Positions 8,623 to 17,252 of a stretch of DNA of 64,000 nucleotides are shown here, piece after piece. The DNA comes from Pseudomonadota bacterium (GTDB taxonomy: Bacteria; Desulfobacterota; Desulfovibrionia; Desulfovibrionales; Desulfovibrionaceae). A program made the position numbers and the translations under genes. Positions within the stretch are counted from its first letter, which is position 1. Every line of letters starts with the position of its first letter. Where the stretch lies: the NCBI GenBank assembly GCA_023460395.1, contig JAEWQB010000004.1:62001-126000 (forward strand), given 5' to 3'. A model generated the notes under the pieces. That model was not told the origin of the DNA. It saw nothing but the letters and a program-made list of their open reading frames with translations, and did not search any database.

Positions 8623-9500
8623 TTCCCCTGCGCGTCTGCCATCTCTTCCGCCAATGGAAAAAGGCCGTCCGCCGGGGCCTTGGTGCCCGGTGCACTGCCT
8701 GTGGCTGCGCGTGCGCACCCCATCTTACCCCGCTGGCCTCAACCAGCGACACGGTTTCCTCACAATCGGACAGCGAGTGCCTTGAGCAACGCGCCCACTC
8801 ATCCACGCCTCCGCTTTGCCCAGACTGCGCCCACGCCCTATCCCCGCGCACAAAAGGCTACTGCCCACGTTGCGGAATGCTGTATGCGGCGGCACACCTG
8901 CCGCCCGCTCCTTGTTCAGCCTGTCTCAGCGCTCCCCCTCCGTGGGACACTCTGACCTTTCTTACGCCATACGACGCACTCATGCGGCACTGCATACTCC
9001 GATTCAAATTCCACGGAGCCTTGGAGTTGGGGCCGCTTTTCGGAACGCTGCTTGCCCGGCGCATTATGGCAAAAACCCGCATATCTCCCACCGAAGGACC
9101 GAACGACTCCACGCTGGTCGTTCCCATTCCCCTCCACTCCAAACGGCTGCGGGAACGGGGCTACAACCAAACGCTGGAAATATCCCGTTCCCTCGCGCAC
9201 GCTCTGGCCCTTCCTCTGCGCCCCGACCTGCTGCGCCGTGCCGTTTCCACCCCTCATCAGATAGGGCTGACCCGCGCCCAGCGGCAGCAGAACCTCGTAA
9301 GCGCCTTCGCCCCACGCCCCAGTGACGACGTTTCCCACCTCCACGCGGCCCACCCGGACATCGCAGGCGCGTCCCTTCTGCTCGTGGATGACATCATGAC
9401 CACAGGCTCTACGCTTACCGCTGCCGCGCTGTGCCTGAAGGCTGCCGGTGCGGCTACAATACATGTTGCCGTGGCTGCCAGAACACCGGAACATCCATGA
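8619..9500 (+). CDS. comF: ComF family phosphoribosyltransferase-like protein
   Basis: 293 residues starting with GTG, which overlaps the stop of the upstream gene (GTGA). The N-terminal half has paired CxxC motifs (ARCTACGCAC, LCPDCAH, CPRCGM, CSAC) forming a zinc-binding region; the C-terminal half has the phosphoribosyltransferase motif LLLVDDIMTTGSTL. VPIPLHSKRLRERGYNQ is a ComF signature. In naturally competent bacteria ComF takes part in DNA uptake or handling; in others, as GntX-like proteins, the role is open. A GC-rich dyad followed by TTTTTT near 9518-9552 may be a weak terminator. Confidence 0.9.
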   Translation: MIPLRVCHLFRQWKKAVRRGLGARCTACGCACAPHLTPLASTSDTVSSQSDSECLEQRAHSSTPPLCPDCAHALSPRTKGYCPRCGMLYAAAHLPPAPCSACLSAPPPWDTLTFLTPYDALMRHCILRFKFHGALELGPLFGTLLARRIMAKTRISPTEGPNDSTLVVPIPLHSKRLRERGYNQTLEISRSLAHALALPLRPDLLRRAVSTPHQIGLTRAQRQQNLVSAFAPRPSDDVSHLHAAHPDIAGASLLLVDDIMTTGSTLTAAALCLKAAGAATIHVAVAARTPEHP

Positions 9501-9661
9501 TACCGCAATGAGCCCCGTCGTTTCCCCGCACGCGGGGCCGCCCATTTTTTCATCAAGGCTATAACCGATTGGGCATACAACCAAAATTGCGGAGAAGTTC
9601 TTTTCTTCACACCGTCATCATAGTAGAGTACGCCCTCCTGAAACTGGCACTGCGAGGGATC

Positions 9662-10621
9662 ATGGCCCAGCTCACCACCCTGCTTGTTCATCCAGACCCA
9701 GCCATACGCGCGCGTCTGCGGGCCATGCTGCGTCCGGTGGATTTCATCCGGGTTCTGGGCGAGGCGGAAACCGCGCAGGAAGCCCTCCTGCTGCTGGACG
9801 CCATACCCTATTCCGTCTTTTTTGTGGGAATATCCCTGCCTACCACGGGAGAAACGGGCGAAGCCTGCGATGATGGCCTTGTGCTGGCCCGCCACCTGCT
9901 GGGCCGCAGCCACCGCCCTGCGCTGATATTTTTAGCGGACGACGAGCAGCACGCTTTCGCCGCGTTTGAACTGGAAGCCACTGACTATCTTATCTTCCCC
10001 TGCCAAGACGACCGCTTTGCCCGCACCGTGGCCCGCTTGCGCCAGTTCAAAACACACCACAACATCGCGCCCGACCCTGCCAGCCTGTGGCGGGAACCGG
10101 AGCCGTATTCTCCTGCCGCGCCTCTGCCGATGGACGGGCGCTCCGCCCACGACGATGCGGACCCCGGTACGCCGCACTCCCCGGCTGAAGAAACGCTGCA
10201 ACTCCCGCTGGGGGACGATGAGCAAGATTCCTTTTTAGCTGCGCTCCGGCAGGCATGGGACCACACCAGCCGTTACCGTCCCGTGGAAATAGAACGACTG
10301 GCTATCACTCTGGACGGCAGAACCATGCTGCTGCCTTACACTGAAATTATCTTTGTGGAAGCCTACGAGGACTACTCCTACGTGCATACCGCCGCCCGGA
10401 AGTATCTTACCAGCTATCGGGTCAAGGTGCTGGAAGACCGTCTGCGCGCACACCGCTTTTTCCGCGTGCACCGGAAATATCTCGTCAACCTCGATATGGT
10501 GACGGAAATAGCCTCGCTGCCCGGTTCCAACTTCATGCTGCGCACAGCCGGGCGCACCCGGATAGAACTGCCCATCAGCCGCCGGAGGCTGGCGGAGCTT
10601 AAACAAATATTGGGGCTGTGA
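9662..10621 (+). CDS. LytTR DNA-binding regulator with a degenerate receiver domain
   Basis: 319 residues from the ATG at 9662, which has GAGGG upstream and opens the receiver fold. Residues 1-125 follow the CheY-like pattern, but the phosphoacceptor Asp is a Gly (SVFFVGISLP, Gly56), the conserved Lys is Phe (DYLIFPC) and the Thr/Ser region reads LIFLADDEQ, so phosphorylation as in normal response regulators is unlikely. After a variable linker, residues about 210-319 form a LytTR domain (TEIIFVEAYEDYSYVHT, RFFRVHRKYLVNLDMV). Only one base separates it from the acetyl-CoA synthetase gene, suggesting that it controls acetate activation or is co-expressed with it. No sensor kinase gene lies beside it. 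Confidence 0.9.
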   Translation: MAQLTTLLVHPDPAIRARLRAMLRPVDFIRVLGEAETAQEALLLLDAIPYSVFFVGISLPTTGETGEACDDGLVLARHLLGRSHRPALIFLADDEQHAFAAFELEATDYLIFPCQDDRFARTVARLRQFKTHHNIAPDPASLWREPEPYSPAAPLPMDGRSAHDDADPGTPHSPAEETLQLPLGDDEQDSFLAALRQAWDHTSRYRPVEIERLAITLDGRTMLLPYTEIIFVEAYEDYSYVHTAARKYLTSYRVKVLEDRLRAHRFFRVHRKYLVNLDMVTEIASLPGSNFMLRTAGRTRIELPISRRRLAELKQILGL

Positions 10622-10622
10622 C

Positions 10623-12740
10623 ATGACCGCATCCAACCAAAGCAGCCATCCCGAAGGCTCCAGCACGTCTGCCTCCGCGCGTAAAAACACCGCGCCCCAT
10701 ACCGGTGAAGGCCCGATACTTGATAACGCGGACAGCCCCCCCGGAGTTATGGATACCCTGCTCCATGAGGAACGGGTATTCCGCCCGCTGCCGCAAACCA
10801 TCGCCAACGCCACGATAAACCCGCAAGACGCCGCCTTGGCACACCGCCTTGCGACGGAAGACTGGCGAACCTTTTGGGAAGAAGCCGCCGAGGAAGTGCA
10901 GTGGTTCCGCAAATGGGATTCTGTTGTAGACGAAACAAACGCGCCTTTCTACCGCTGGTTCCCCGGCGCACGCTGCAATATCATCCACAACGCGCTGGAC
11001 CGGCACATGGAAACGGCAAATCGTCACAGACTAGCGCTCATATGGGAAGGGGAACCGGGTGATACCCGCAAGCTGACCTATTTTGAACTCTGCCGCGAGG
11101 TAAACAAATTCGCCAACGTGCTGCGCGGCATGGGGGTGACCAAAGGCGACCGGGTATTGCTCTATATGCCCGCTCTGCCCGAAACCGTTATCGCCATGCT
11201 CGCCAGCGCGAAAATCGGTGCCGTGCACAGCACCGTCTTTGCCGGGTTCTCCTCCCGCTCTCTGGCGGACAGGCTGGAAGACGCCCGGCCCCGCGCCATT
11301 ATCACTGTGGACGGTTTTTTCCGTAATGGGCGTGTGGTTCCGCTGAAACCCCTGCTGGACGAGGCCCTGCGCCTGTGCCAGCGTAACGCCAGCCGGAACC
11401 CGGCTCCGGTCCCCCATGGTAACGACAGCACCACGCACGCCAGCCCGGAGGCACCTCCGGTCATCGTGGTGCAGCGGGCACATCTGGATGTAACGATGAA
11501 TGCCCCACGCGACCATTGGTGGCACGATGTCATGCTCCACCAATCCCCGGAAGCGCGGACGGAGTCCATGGATGCGGCTGACCCGCTCTTTGTGCTCTAT
11601 ACCTCCGGCACCACAGGAAAACCGAAAGGGATTGTGCACTCCCACGGCGGCTACATGGTGGGCGTGCATCGCACCCTCACATGGGTCTTTGACCTGAAAC
11701 CCACCGATGTTTTTTGGTGCACGGCAGACCCCGGTTGGATAACCGGTCATTCCTATGCCATTTATGGTCCGCTCATGGCGGGAACCACTACCCTGCTGTA
11801 CGAAGGACACCCTCTGTACCCTGAAGCGGGCCGCCTGTGGTCCATGGTGGAACGCTGGGGAGTGAGCATTCTTTACACAGTTCCCACGCTTATCCGCATG
11901 CTCATGCGCTTCGGACCGCACTATCCCTCGCGCCACGACCTCAGCACCCTGCGCGTGCTCGGCAGCGTGGGCGAACCCATATCCCCTGAAGCGTGGGTTT
12001 GGTTTCACAAAACCATAGGGCGGGGCCGCTGCCCGCTACTGGATACGTGGTGGCAAACGGAAACCGGCATGATTATGATCGCGCCGCTTCCCGTCTCGCT
12101 CCTTAAGCCCGGCTCCGTCACCCGCCCTCTGCCCGGCATACAGGCCGACGTGGTGGACGCACAGGGCAATTCCCTGCCTCCGGGCACGGGCGGATATCTG
12201 GTTATCAAGGCTCCGTGGCCCGCCATGATGAGCGCGGTGCTGAATGATGACGGCACCTACCGCGACCAATACTGGTCGCGCGTCCCCGGCTGGTATTTTC
12301 CCGGCGACATGGCCCGTAAAGACGCCGACGGCTATTTATGGATTCAAGGCCGCGCCGATGATGTTATCATGATCGCCGGGCATAGAGTGGGCACGGCGGA
12401 ACTGGAAGCCGCACTCGCCTCTCACCCGTCCGTTGCCGAATGCGGCGTCATCGGCGTGCCGGACGACATTCGCGGGGAAGTGGCAAAAGCCTTTGTCGTG
12501 CTGCACGATGATGCCCCGCCCATAGGCGGCTTTATTCCCGAAGCCGATATGGAAGCCGAACTCATCGAACATGTGCGCCGCGAACTCGGCCCCGTGGCGG
12601 TGCTACGCGGCGTCTCCTTCCGAACCGAACTCCCCCGCAACCGGAGCGGAAAAATCATGCGGCGTATTCTCCGCGCCGAAGAGCTGGGGCAAGACGTGGG
12701 TGATGTGAGCACGTTGGAAGAAGATCCCGCTCTGGACTAA
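10623..12740 (+). CDS. acs: Acetyl-CoA synthetase, AMP-forming
   Basis: 705 residues, slightly longer than typical Acs (about 650) because of a Ser/Pro-rich N-terminus of about 60 residues. It converts acetate, ATP and CoA to acetyl-CoA, AMP and pyrophosphate. The ATP-binding loop YTSGTTGKPKG, the DTWWQTETG motif and the C-terminal PRNRSGKIMRR are present; the Lys of the last is the residue acetylated in characterised Acs enzymes. The start lies one base after the stop of the LytTR regulator gene, so the two are probably one transcript. Propionyl-CoA synthetase is an alternative, but the motif set fits Acs better. A bidirectional terminator follows. Confidence 0.93.
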   Translation: MTASNQSSHPEGSSTSASARKNTAPHTGEGPILDNADSPPGVMDTLLHEERVFRPLPQTIANATINPQDAALAHRLATEDWRTFWEEAAEEVQWFRKWDSVVDETNAPFYRWFPGARCNIIHNALDRHMETANRHRLALIWEGEPGDTRKLTYFELCREVNKFANVLRGMGVTKGDRVLLYMPALPETVIAMLASAKIGAVHSTVFAGFSSRSLADRLEDARPRAIITVDGFFRNGRVVPLKPLLDEALRLCQRNASRNPAPVPHGNDSTTHASPEAPPVIVVQRAHLDVTMNAPRDHWWHDVMLHQSPEARTESMDAADPLFVLYTSGTTGKPKGIVHSHGGYMVGVHRTLTWVFDLKPTDVFWCTADPGWITGHSYAIYGPLMAGTTTLLYEGHPLYPEAGRLWSMVERWGVSILYTVPTLIRMLMRFGPHYPSRHDLSTLRVLGSVGEPISPEAWVWFHKTIGRGRCPLLDTWWQTETGMIMIAPLPVSLLKPGSVTRPLPGIQADVVDAQGNSLPPGTGGYLVIKAPWPAMMSAVLNDDGTYRDQYWSRVPGWYFPGDMARKDADGYLWIQGRADDVIMIAGHRVGTAELEAALASHPSVAECGVIGVPDDIRGEVAKAFVVLHDDAPPIGGFIPEADMEAELIEHVRRELGPVAVLRGVSFRTELPRNRSGKIMRRILRAEELGQDVGDVSTLEEDPALD

Positions 12741-12837
12741 CCACCGCCCAGAGCGAAATATCTCCGCCGGACGGAAAATCCTCTCTGTACGCATCTGCCG
12801 CGCCCCCTCCGCGAGTGCCGCCACCCGGCACAAATAC

Positions 12838-12876
12838 AAAAAACAAGCGCCGGTGCGTACCAGCGCTCGTTTTTTA
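12838..12876. terminator. Bidirectional terminator between acs and mqnA
   Basis: An approximately 12-bp stem with two mismatches (12843-12854 and 12859-12870, loop GCGT) has an A-run on the left and TTTTTT on the right. It lies between convergent genes and can serve both. Confidence 0.75.
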
Positions 12877-12951
12877 CCGGCAGGACTGGGGTATGGTCCC
12901 ATGCGGACGGAAGCGATACCTTTTTGCCGGAGAACTTCCTGTGTCAGACCA

Positions 12952-13803
12952 TTATTCCTGACAGGCGATAGCGTGGTCGTAGAAGACCAAGTCCGGCGCA
13001 GCGGGAATTTCTCCCGCCTCGGCAAGCCGCTGGAGGAACAATCGCAGACCACGTTGTTCGTTTTCACGCAAATCGAAAACCAATCCGGTAAAATAGGTCC
13101 GCATTTCGGGCACGCTAAGAAAACCGGAACGCGCGGCTAAGGCCACTATCTGTTCGCTGTTGTCCGCACCCCACTGTTTTGCTTGCAAGAAAAGCTCTCC
13201 GGGATCGCGGGAGAAGCAGCCTTTAGCCACGGCATCACGCGCCACCACCCAAACTCCGAAAATGAACGGAAGTCCGGTCCATTCGCGCCACGCCTCTCCC
13301 AAATCCATACGGTAGGGATACCGCGGGTCTGTCCGTAGAGAAAGGGCTTCATCGCCTATGCACAGGGCGGCTTCCGGCAGATTTCCCTGCTCAAGGGCCT
13401 CTGTTACCGAGCCGGTTTCGTAACGGACGTCCAGTTTAAGATATTCGCGAAACAGTAGACGCAGCAACGCGGCGGAGGTGTGTGACTGGGCGGTGGAAAG
13501 AATGGTTTCTCCCCCCAGTTCCGCTATCGGCTTCCGGCTGATGAGCAACACGCTCATTACGGGACCGCAGCTTCCTATTGCCATGTCAGGCAACAGGAAA
13601 TACCGGTTGGCATGGCGGGCGTATTCCATGGAAGAGCAGGAGGAAGCGTGCAACTCGCCCCGCGACATGCATCCATTCAGTTCCGCGGGTGTGCCATAGA
13701 CCAGATCGAAATCATCTCCCAAAATTCCCGCTTCCATCGGATGATAAATAGGCAGAACATTCAAATACTTAATGCGCCCTATGCGCAGTCGTTGCTCGGT
13801 CAT
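12952..13803 (-). CDS. mqnA: Chorismate dehydratase MqnA
   Basis: 283 residues, normal for MqnA, the first enzyme of the futalosine route, which dehydrates chorismate to 3-enolpyruvylbenzoate. The opening LRIGRIKYLNVLPIY and the later SSMEYARH and GLPFIFGVWV segments fit the family's periplasmic-binding-protein-like fold. The start at 13803 is supported by GGAGA about 6 bases upstream; an in-frame extension 17 codons longer lacks that support. It lies 25 bases after mqnC in the mqnE-mqnC-mqnA operon, which itself supports the call over other members of the menaquinone biosynthesis protein family. Confidence 0.92.
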   Translation of the reverse strand: MTEQRLRIGRIKYLNVLPIYHPMEAGILGDDFDLVYGTPAELNGCMSRGELHASSCSSMEYARHANRYFLLPDMAIGSCGPVMSVLLISRKPIAELGGETILSTAQSHTSAALLRLLFREYLKLDVRYETGSVTEALEQGNLPEAALCIGDEALSLRTDPRYPYRMDLGEAWREWTGLPFIFGVWVVARDAVAKGCFSRDPGELFLQAKQWGADNSEQIVALAARSGFLSVPEMRTYFTGLVFDLRENEQRGLRLFLQRLAEAGEIPAAPDLVFYDHAIACQE

Positions 13804-13828
13804 GCAGTTCTCCAGAACCGTATGCGGA

Positions 13829-14944
13829 TTACACCTGTGGCGCACCATCCACATACTCGTAAGTCATAGTGCGCTGCCGGGGTTCAAACCCCGCAGCACG
13901 GATAATCTTGTGGATTTCTTCTCTGGACAGCGAAAAAGAAACGCCTGCCGCAGCCACCACATTTTCCTCTATCATCAACGATCCGAAATCGTTAGCTCCA
14001 TAAAACAACGCGAGTTGGGCTATCTGCGGTCCCATGGTTACCCATGAGGCCTGAATATTATCCACATTGTCCAAAACAAGGCGCGACAACGCCAGCAGGC
14101 GCAGGTAGCCGGGGCTGGGTTCCGGGCGCACATGAATATTGGTATTGCCGGGCTGGAACGTCCAGGGAATGAAGGCGGTAAAACCACCTGTGCGGTCTTG
14201 CACCTCACGCACGGCAAACAGATGTTCCAGCCGTTGCGGGGGAGTTTCTTCATGCCCGAACATCATCGTGGCGGTGGTGCGCATGTCTTGGTAATGCGCT
14301 TCTTCCATAACCGCCAGCCAGCGGGCAGCACTGCACTTATTGGGGGACACGCGACGCCGCACCTCATCCACCAAAATCTCCGCTCCGCCACCGGGGATGG
14401 AGTCAAGCCCCGCAGCCCGCAGCCGCGCGATGACATCTTTAATGGCCAGCCCGTTTTTTTCAGCAAAAAACACAATCTCCGGTGGAGAAAAGGCATGCAC
14501 GTGGATGCTCGGATAGGTATCCTTAATCCAGCGGATCATGTCCTCGTACCAGTCCAGCGTAAGATCGGGGTGGTGCCCGCCCTGCATCAGAATTTGCGTA
14601 CCGCCCAGTGCGAGAGTTTCTTCTATTTTGCGGGCCAGCTCTTCGCGGGTGATAACATATCCCCCCTGCTGCTCCGCTTTTTCCGGCGGACAGAAGAACG
14701 CGCAAAACCGGCAGGCACAAACGCAAATATTGGAATAATTGATATTTCTGTCCGCGACATAGGTAACCACCGGCTCAGGGTGCTTCCGCAGGCGCACGTG
14801 ATGAGCCAGTGCGCCTAAGGTGAACAGGCTGGCTCCTTCATAAAGGATCTGGGCTTCCTTATAGTCCAGCCTTCCGCCACGCATCACCTTTTCCACAACG
14901 GCCGTCACTGCCGAATTTTCCTGAAATGCGCTGCCGGAAATCAT
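13829..14944 (-). CDS. mqnC: Cyclic dehypoxanthinyl futalosine synthase (radical SAM)
   Basis: 371 residues. The radical SAM cluster motif is CVCACRFCAFF (CxxxCxxC), following NYSNICV. The segment LMQGGHHPDLTLDWYED and PGGGAEILVDEVRRRVSP are characteristic of MqnC, which cyclises dehypoxanthine futalosine toward the naphthalene ring of menaquinone. The start overlaps the stop of mqnE (ATGA), so both radical SAM enzymes are translationally linked. The paralogous MqnE has VGGCHP instead of QGGHHP at the equivalent place, which separates the two calls. Confidence 0.93.
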   Translation of the reverse strand: MISGSAFQENSAVTAVVEKVMRGGRLDYKEAQILYEGASLFTLGALAHHVRLRKHPEPVVTYVADRNINYSNICVCACRFCAFFCPPEKAEQQGGYVITREELARKIEETLALGGTQILMQGGHHPDLTLDWYEDMIRWIKDTYPSIHVHAFSPPEIVFFAEKNGLAIKDVIARLRAAGLDSIPGGGAEILVDEVRRRVSPNKCSAARWLAVMEEAHYQDMRTTATMMFGHEETPPQRLEHLFAVREVQDRTGGFTAFIPWTFQPGNTNIHVRPEPSPGYLRLLALSRLVLDNVDNIQASWVTMGPQIAQLALFYGANDFGSLMIEENVVAAAGVSFSLSREEIHKIIRAAGFEPRQRTMTYEYVDGAPQV

Positions 14945-16068
14945 GCGACACCCCCTTCGTCGGGCACGGGCTGGTAAAAGGAATCGCGGCGCACGGGAGT
15001 AAACCCGCAGCGGGTAATCATTTCACGCAGTTGCCCCGTAGTCATGGCCTGATCGGACTGTGCGCCAGCATCATGGCCAATGTGCTCTTCTACGATGGTG
15101 CCGTCCATATCGTCCGCGCCAAAATACAGGGCGGCCTGAGCCATTTTCACACCCAGCATGACCCAATAAGATTTGATGTGCGGAATATTATCCAGCATCA
15201 GCCGGCACAGGGCTATGGTGCGCAACGTGTCCAGCCCGTTGTGCTCGCCAAGCCGTTCCGAAGGCAGGGTGAGCAGGCTGTTTTCTGTAAGGAAGAGCAG
15301 CGGAATACAGCAGGAAAAACCACCGGAAATGTCCTGCTGTTTACGCAGCCGGTCAAGGTGGTCCAGCCGGTCCTCCACGGACTCAATATGCCCGAACAGG
15401 ATAGAACAGTTTGTTTGCAATCCCAGAGAATGCGCTTCGCCGTGAATACGCAACCACTCCTCCGCGCTGCTCTTGCGCGGACAGATAGTCTCCCGCACCG
15501 GCGAGGCGAAAATTTCCGCTCCGCCACCGGGCATCATGCGTAGCCCCGCATCGTGCAGACGGGTGAGCACTTCCAGCGTGCTGCACCCTTCAAGCGTGGC
15601 GAAGTGGGCAATTTCCACTGCGGTAAACGCCTTAACCGCGATATCCGGCAACGCAGCTTTGACTCTGCGGATAACGCCTTCAAAAAAGGCCAGCGGCAGC
15701 GTGGGGTGGCACCCGCCCACAATGTGCATTTCATTGAAGGGCATACCGTCGTGTGTGGAAATCTTGTGGACGATTTCGTCCGCGCTGAGGGCAAACGCAC
15801 CCTGCTGTTCCGCCTTTTCTTTCTGGAACGCGCAAAACAGACAACCATTCACACAAATATTTGTGTAATTGACGTGCCTGTTGAGAACGTAATAGGCTTT
15901 GTCCCCGTTCAGACGGGTGCGCACGTGATGTGCCAGCGCTCCCAGCGCGTTGATGTCGGGACAGGCGAACAGCCGTGCTCCGTCATCCACGCTGATTCGC
16001 TCCCCTGCGAGAACTTTGTCGTAAATATCTGCCAGCCCTAACCGGGCATAGTGATTGGCAGTGAGCAT
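14941..16068 (-). CDS. mqnE: Aminodeoxyfutalosine synthase (radical SAM)
   Basis: 375 residues. The CxxxCxxC motif reads CVNGCLFCAF, and MHIVGGCHPTLPL and MMPGGGAEIFASPVRETICP are MqnE hallmarks. The enzyme joins 3-enolpyruvylbenzoate to SAM-derived adenosine to give aminofutalosine. It is the first gene of the minus-strand mqnE-mqnC-mqnA operon and is divergent from mqnD across a 325-base intergenic region with repeated dyads. No mqnB or MTAN-type hydrolase gene needed for the next step was seen in the window. Confidence 0.93.
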   Translation of the reverse strand: MLTANHYARLGLADIYDKVLAGERISVDDGARLFACPDINALGALAHHVRTRLNGDKAYYVLNRHVNYTNICVNGCLFCAFQKEKAEQQGAFALSADEIVHKISTHDGMPFNEMHIVGGCHPTLPLAFFEGVIRRVKAALPDIAVKAFTAVEIAHFATLEGCSTLEVLTRLHDAGLRMMPGGGAEIFASPVRETICPRKSSAEEWLRIHGEAHSLGLQTNCSILFGHIESVEDRLDHLDRLRKQQDISGGFSCCIPLLFLTENSLLTLPSERLGEHNGLDTLRTIALCRLMLDNIPHIKSYWVMLGVKMAQAALYFGADDMDGTIVEEHIGHDAGAQSDQAMTTGQLREMITRCGFTPVRRDSFYQPVPDEGGVA

Positions 16069-16393
16069 TCGTTACCTCCCCATCGCATGGGCAGTTGTGA
16101 GGCGGTGGCACACGTGGTCTGCGGAAAAACCCGCACACCATGTGTATCTGCCGAAGGAACCAACGCCCCGCCGGGTGTGGCGCAAAAGCACCGCAACATA
16201 TGGCGGGGACGCAAGCGTAACGGGAACATCCGGGGAGCTTCCGGGGAATTCCCCAAAATGTCCGGGACTGCCCGGAAACATTCGGGAATTCCGGGAGAAG
16301 TTGCTCCGCCCGGCTGGTGAGTATCAACCCAGCGCCCGCTCCTGTCAACCTTCCGGCACGCTCCGGAACGTCTGAAAAACAAGGAAGTTTATA
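16069..16393. other. Divergent intergenic region between mqnE and mqnD
   Basis: No gene is supported in these 325 bases. The region must hold the promoters of both mqn transcripts and contains a dense cluster of GC-rich repeats described separately. An AAGGAAG ribosome site precedes mqnD. Confidence 0.7.
16226..16297. repeat. Cluster of TCCGGG-type direct and inverted repeats
   Basis: About 70 bases hold three related direct repeats (CATCCGGGGA at 16227, TGTCCGGGA at 16259, CATTCGGGAA at 16279). They also hold the perfect palindrome GGGGAATTCCCC at 16243-16254, the dyad CCGGG-ACTG-CCCGG at 16262-16275 and CCGGAA/TTCCGG arms at 16272-16294. Its place between divergent mqn operons suggests regulator binding, but this is inferred. 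Confidence 0.6.
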
Positions 16394-17224
16394 ATGCAGC
16401 ATTACGAATTGGGCATTTCCCCCTGCCCCAACGATACATTTATTTTCCATGCTCTCGCCAATGGTCGCATTCCGCTGCCCTTTGTGCCCGATATGTTCAT
16501 GGCAGATGTGGAACAACTTAATCTCCGCGCCCGCAAGGCGGACATTGCCGTAACCAAGCTCTCCGTAGCCGCCATGGTGGACGCGCTGGACGACTACATT
16601 CTGCTGCGGGCTGGCGGAGCGCTGGGATATGGCTGCGGTCCCATTGTCGTGGCCCAACAGCAGATGTCCATGCCTTCTCTTGCCAACGCGCGGGTTGCCA
16701 TTCCCGGCAAGCTGACTACCGCCAGCATGCTATTGGCCCTGCACGGAGCGCACAAAGGCGAACGGGTGGAAATGGTTTTTGACGAAATCATGCCCGCCGT
16801 GTCCCATGGCGAGGTGGACGCGGGAGTGGTCATTCATGAAGGACGCTTCACCTACGCTCGCTACGGGCTGGAAAAATTGTTCGACCTTGGCAAATGGTGG
16901 GAAGAAACCACGGGCCTGCCCATTCCGTTGGGGGCCATTGCCGTAAGACGCGATCTGGGCATGGAAACGGCGTTATTGCTAGAAGATGCCATTCAGCGAA
17001 GTTTAGTGTATGGATATGATCATATGGAGGAGGCCCGCACCTATATCGCGGCCCACGCACAAGAAATGGAAAACGCGGTCATTGACCAGCATATCAATGC
17101 CTTTGTGAACAATTTCAGTATGGAGTTAGGGGAATCCGGGCAGGACGCCATTCTCATTTTACTGAAAAAAGCTTTTGAGCTTGCGGGCCGTCCCATGCCG
17201 AACAAACCTGTCTTCGTGAGCTAA
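16394..17224 (+). CDS. mqnD: 1,4-dihydroxy-6-naphthoate synthase MqnD
   Basis: 276 residues, the usual MqnD size. It converts cyclic dehypoxanthine futalosine to 1,4-dihydroxy-6-naphthoate. The opening LGISPCPNDTFIFHAL is the family signature, and HEGRFTYARYGLEKLFDLG and WWEETTGLPIPLGAIAV are further conserved segments. AAGGAAG upstream supports the start. Transcribed away from mqnE-mqnC-mqnA, it brings the window to four of the five or so futalosine steps. The HD-GYP gene follows 28 bases later on the same strand and may be co-transcribed. Confidence 0.93.
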   Translation: MQHYELGISPCPNDTFIFHALANGRIPLPFVPDMFMADVEQLNLRARKADIAVTKLSVAAMVDALDDYILLRAGGALGYGCGPIVVAQQQMSMPSLANARVAIPGKLTTASMLLALHGAHKGERVEMVFDEIMPAVSHGEVDAGVVIHEGRFTYARYGLEKLFDLGKWWEETTGLPIPLGAIAVRRDLGMETALLLEDAIQRSLVYGYDHMEEARTYIAAHAQEMENAVIDQHINAFVNNFSMELGESGQDAILILLKKAFELAGRPMPNKPVFVS

Positions 17225-17252
17225 GTCCTCACGCCACCGGGGCAGTTGTATC

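Noticed and set aside
9518..9552. Terminator after comF
   Set aside because: The stem is short (CCCCGC/GCGGGG) and the T-run starts about ten bases later, so it is not listed as a feature.
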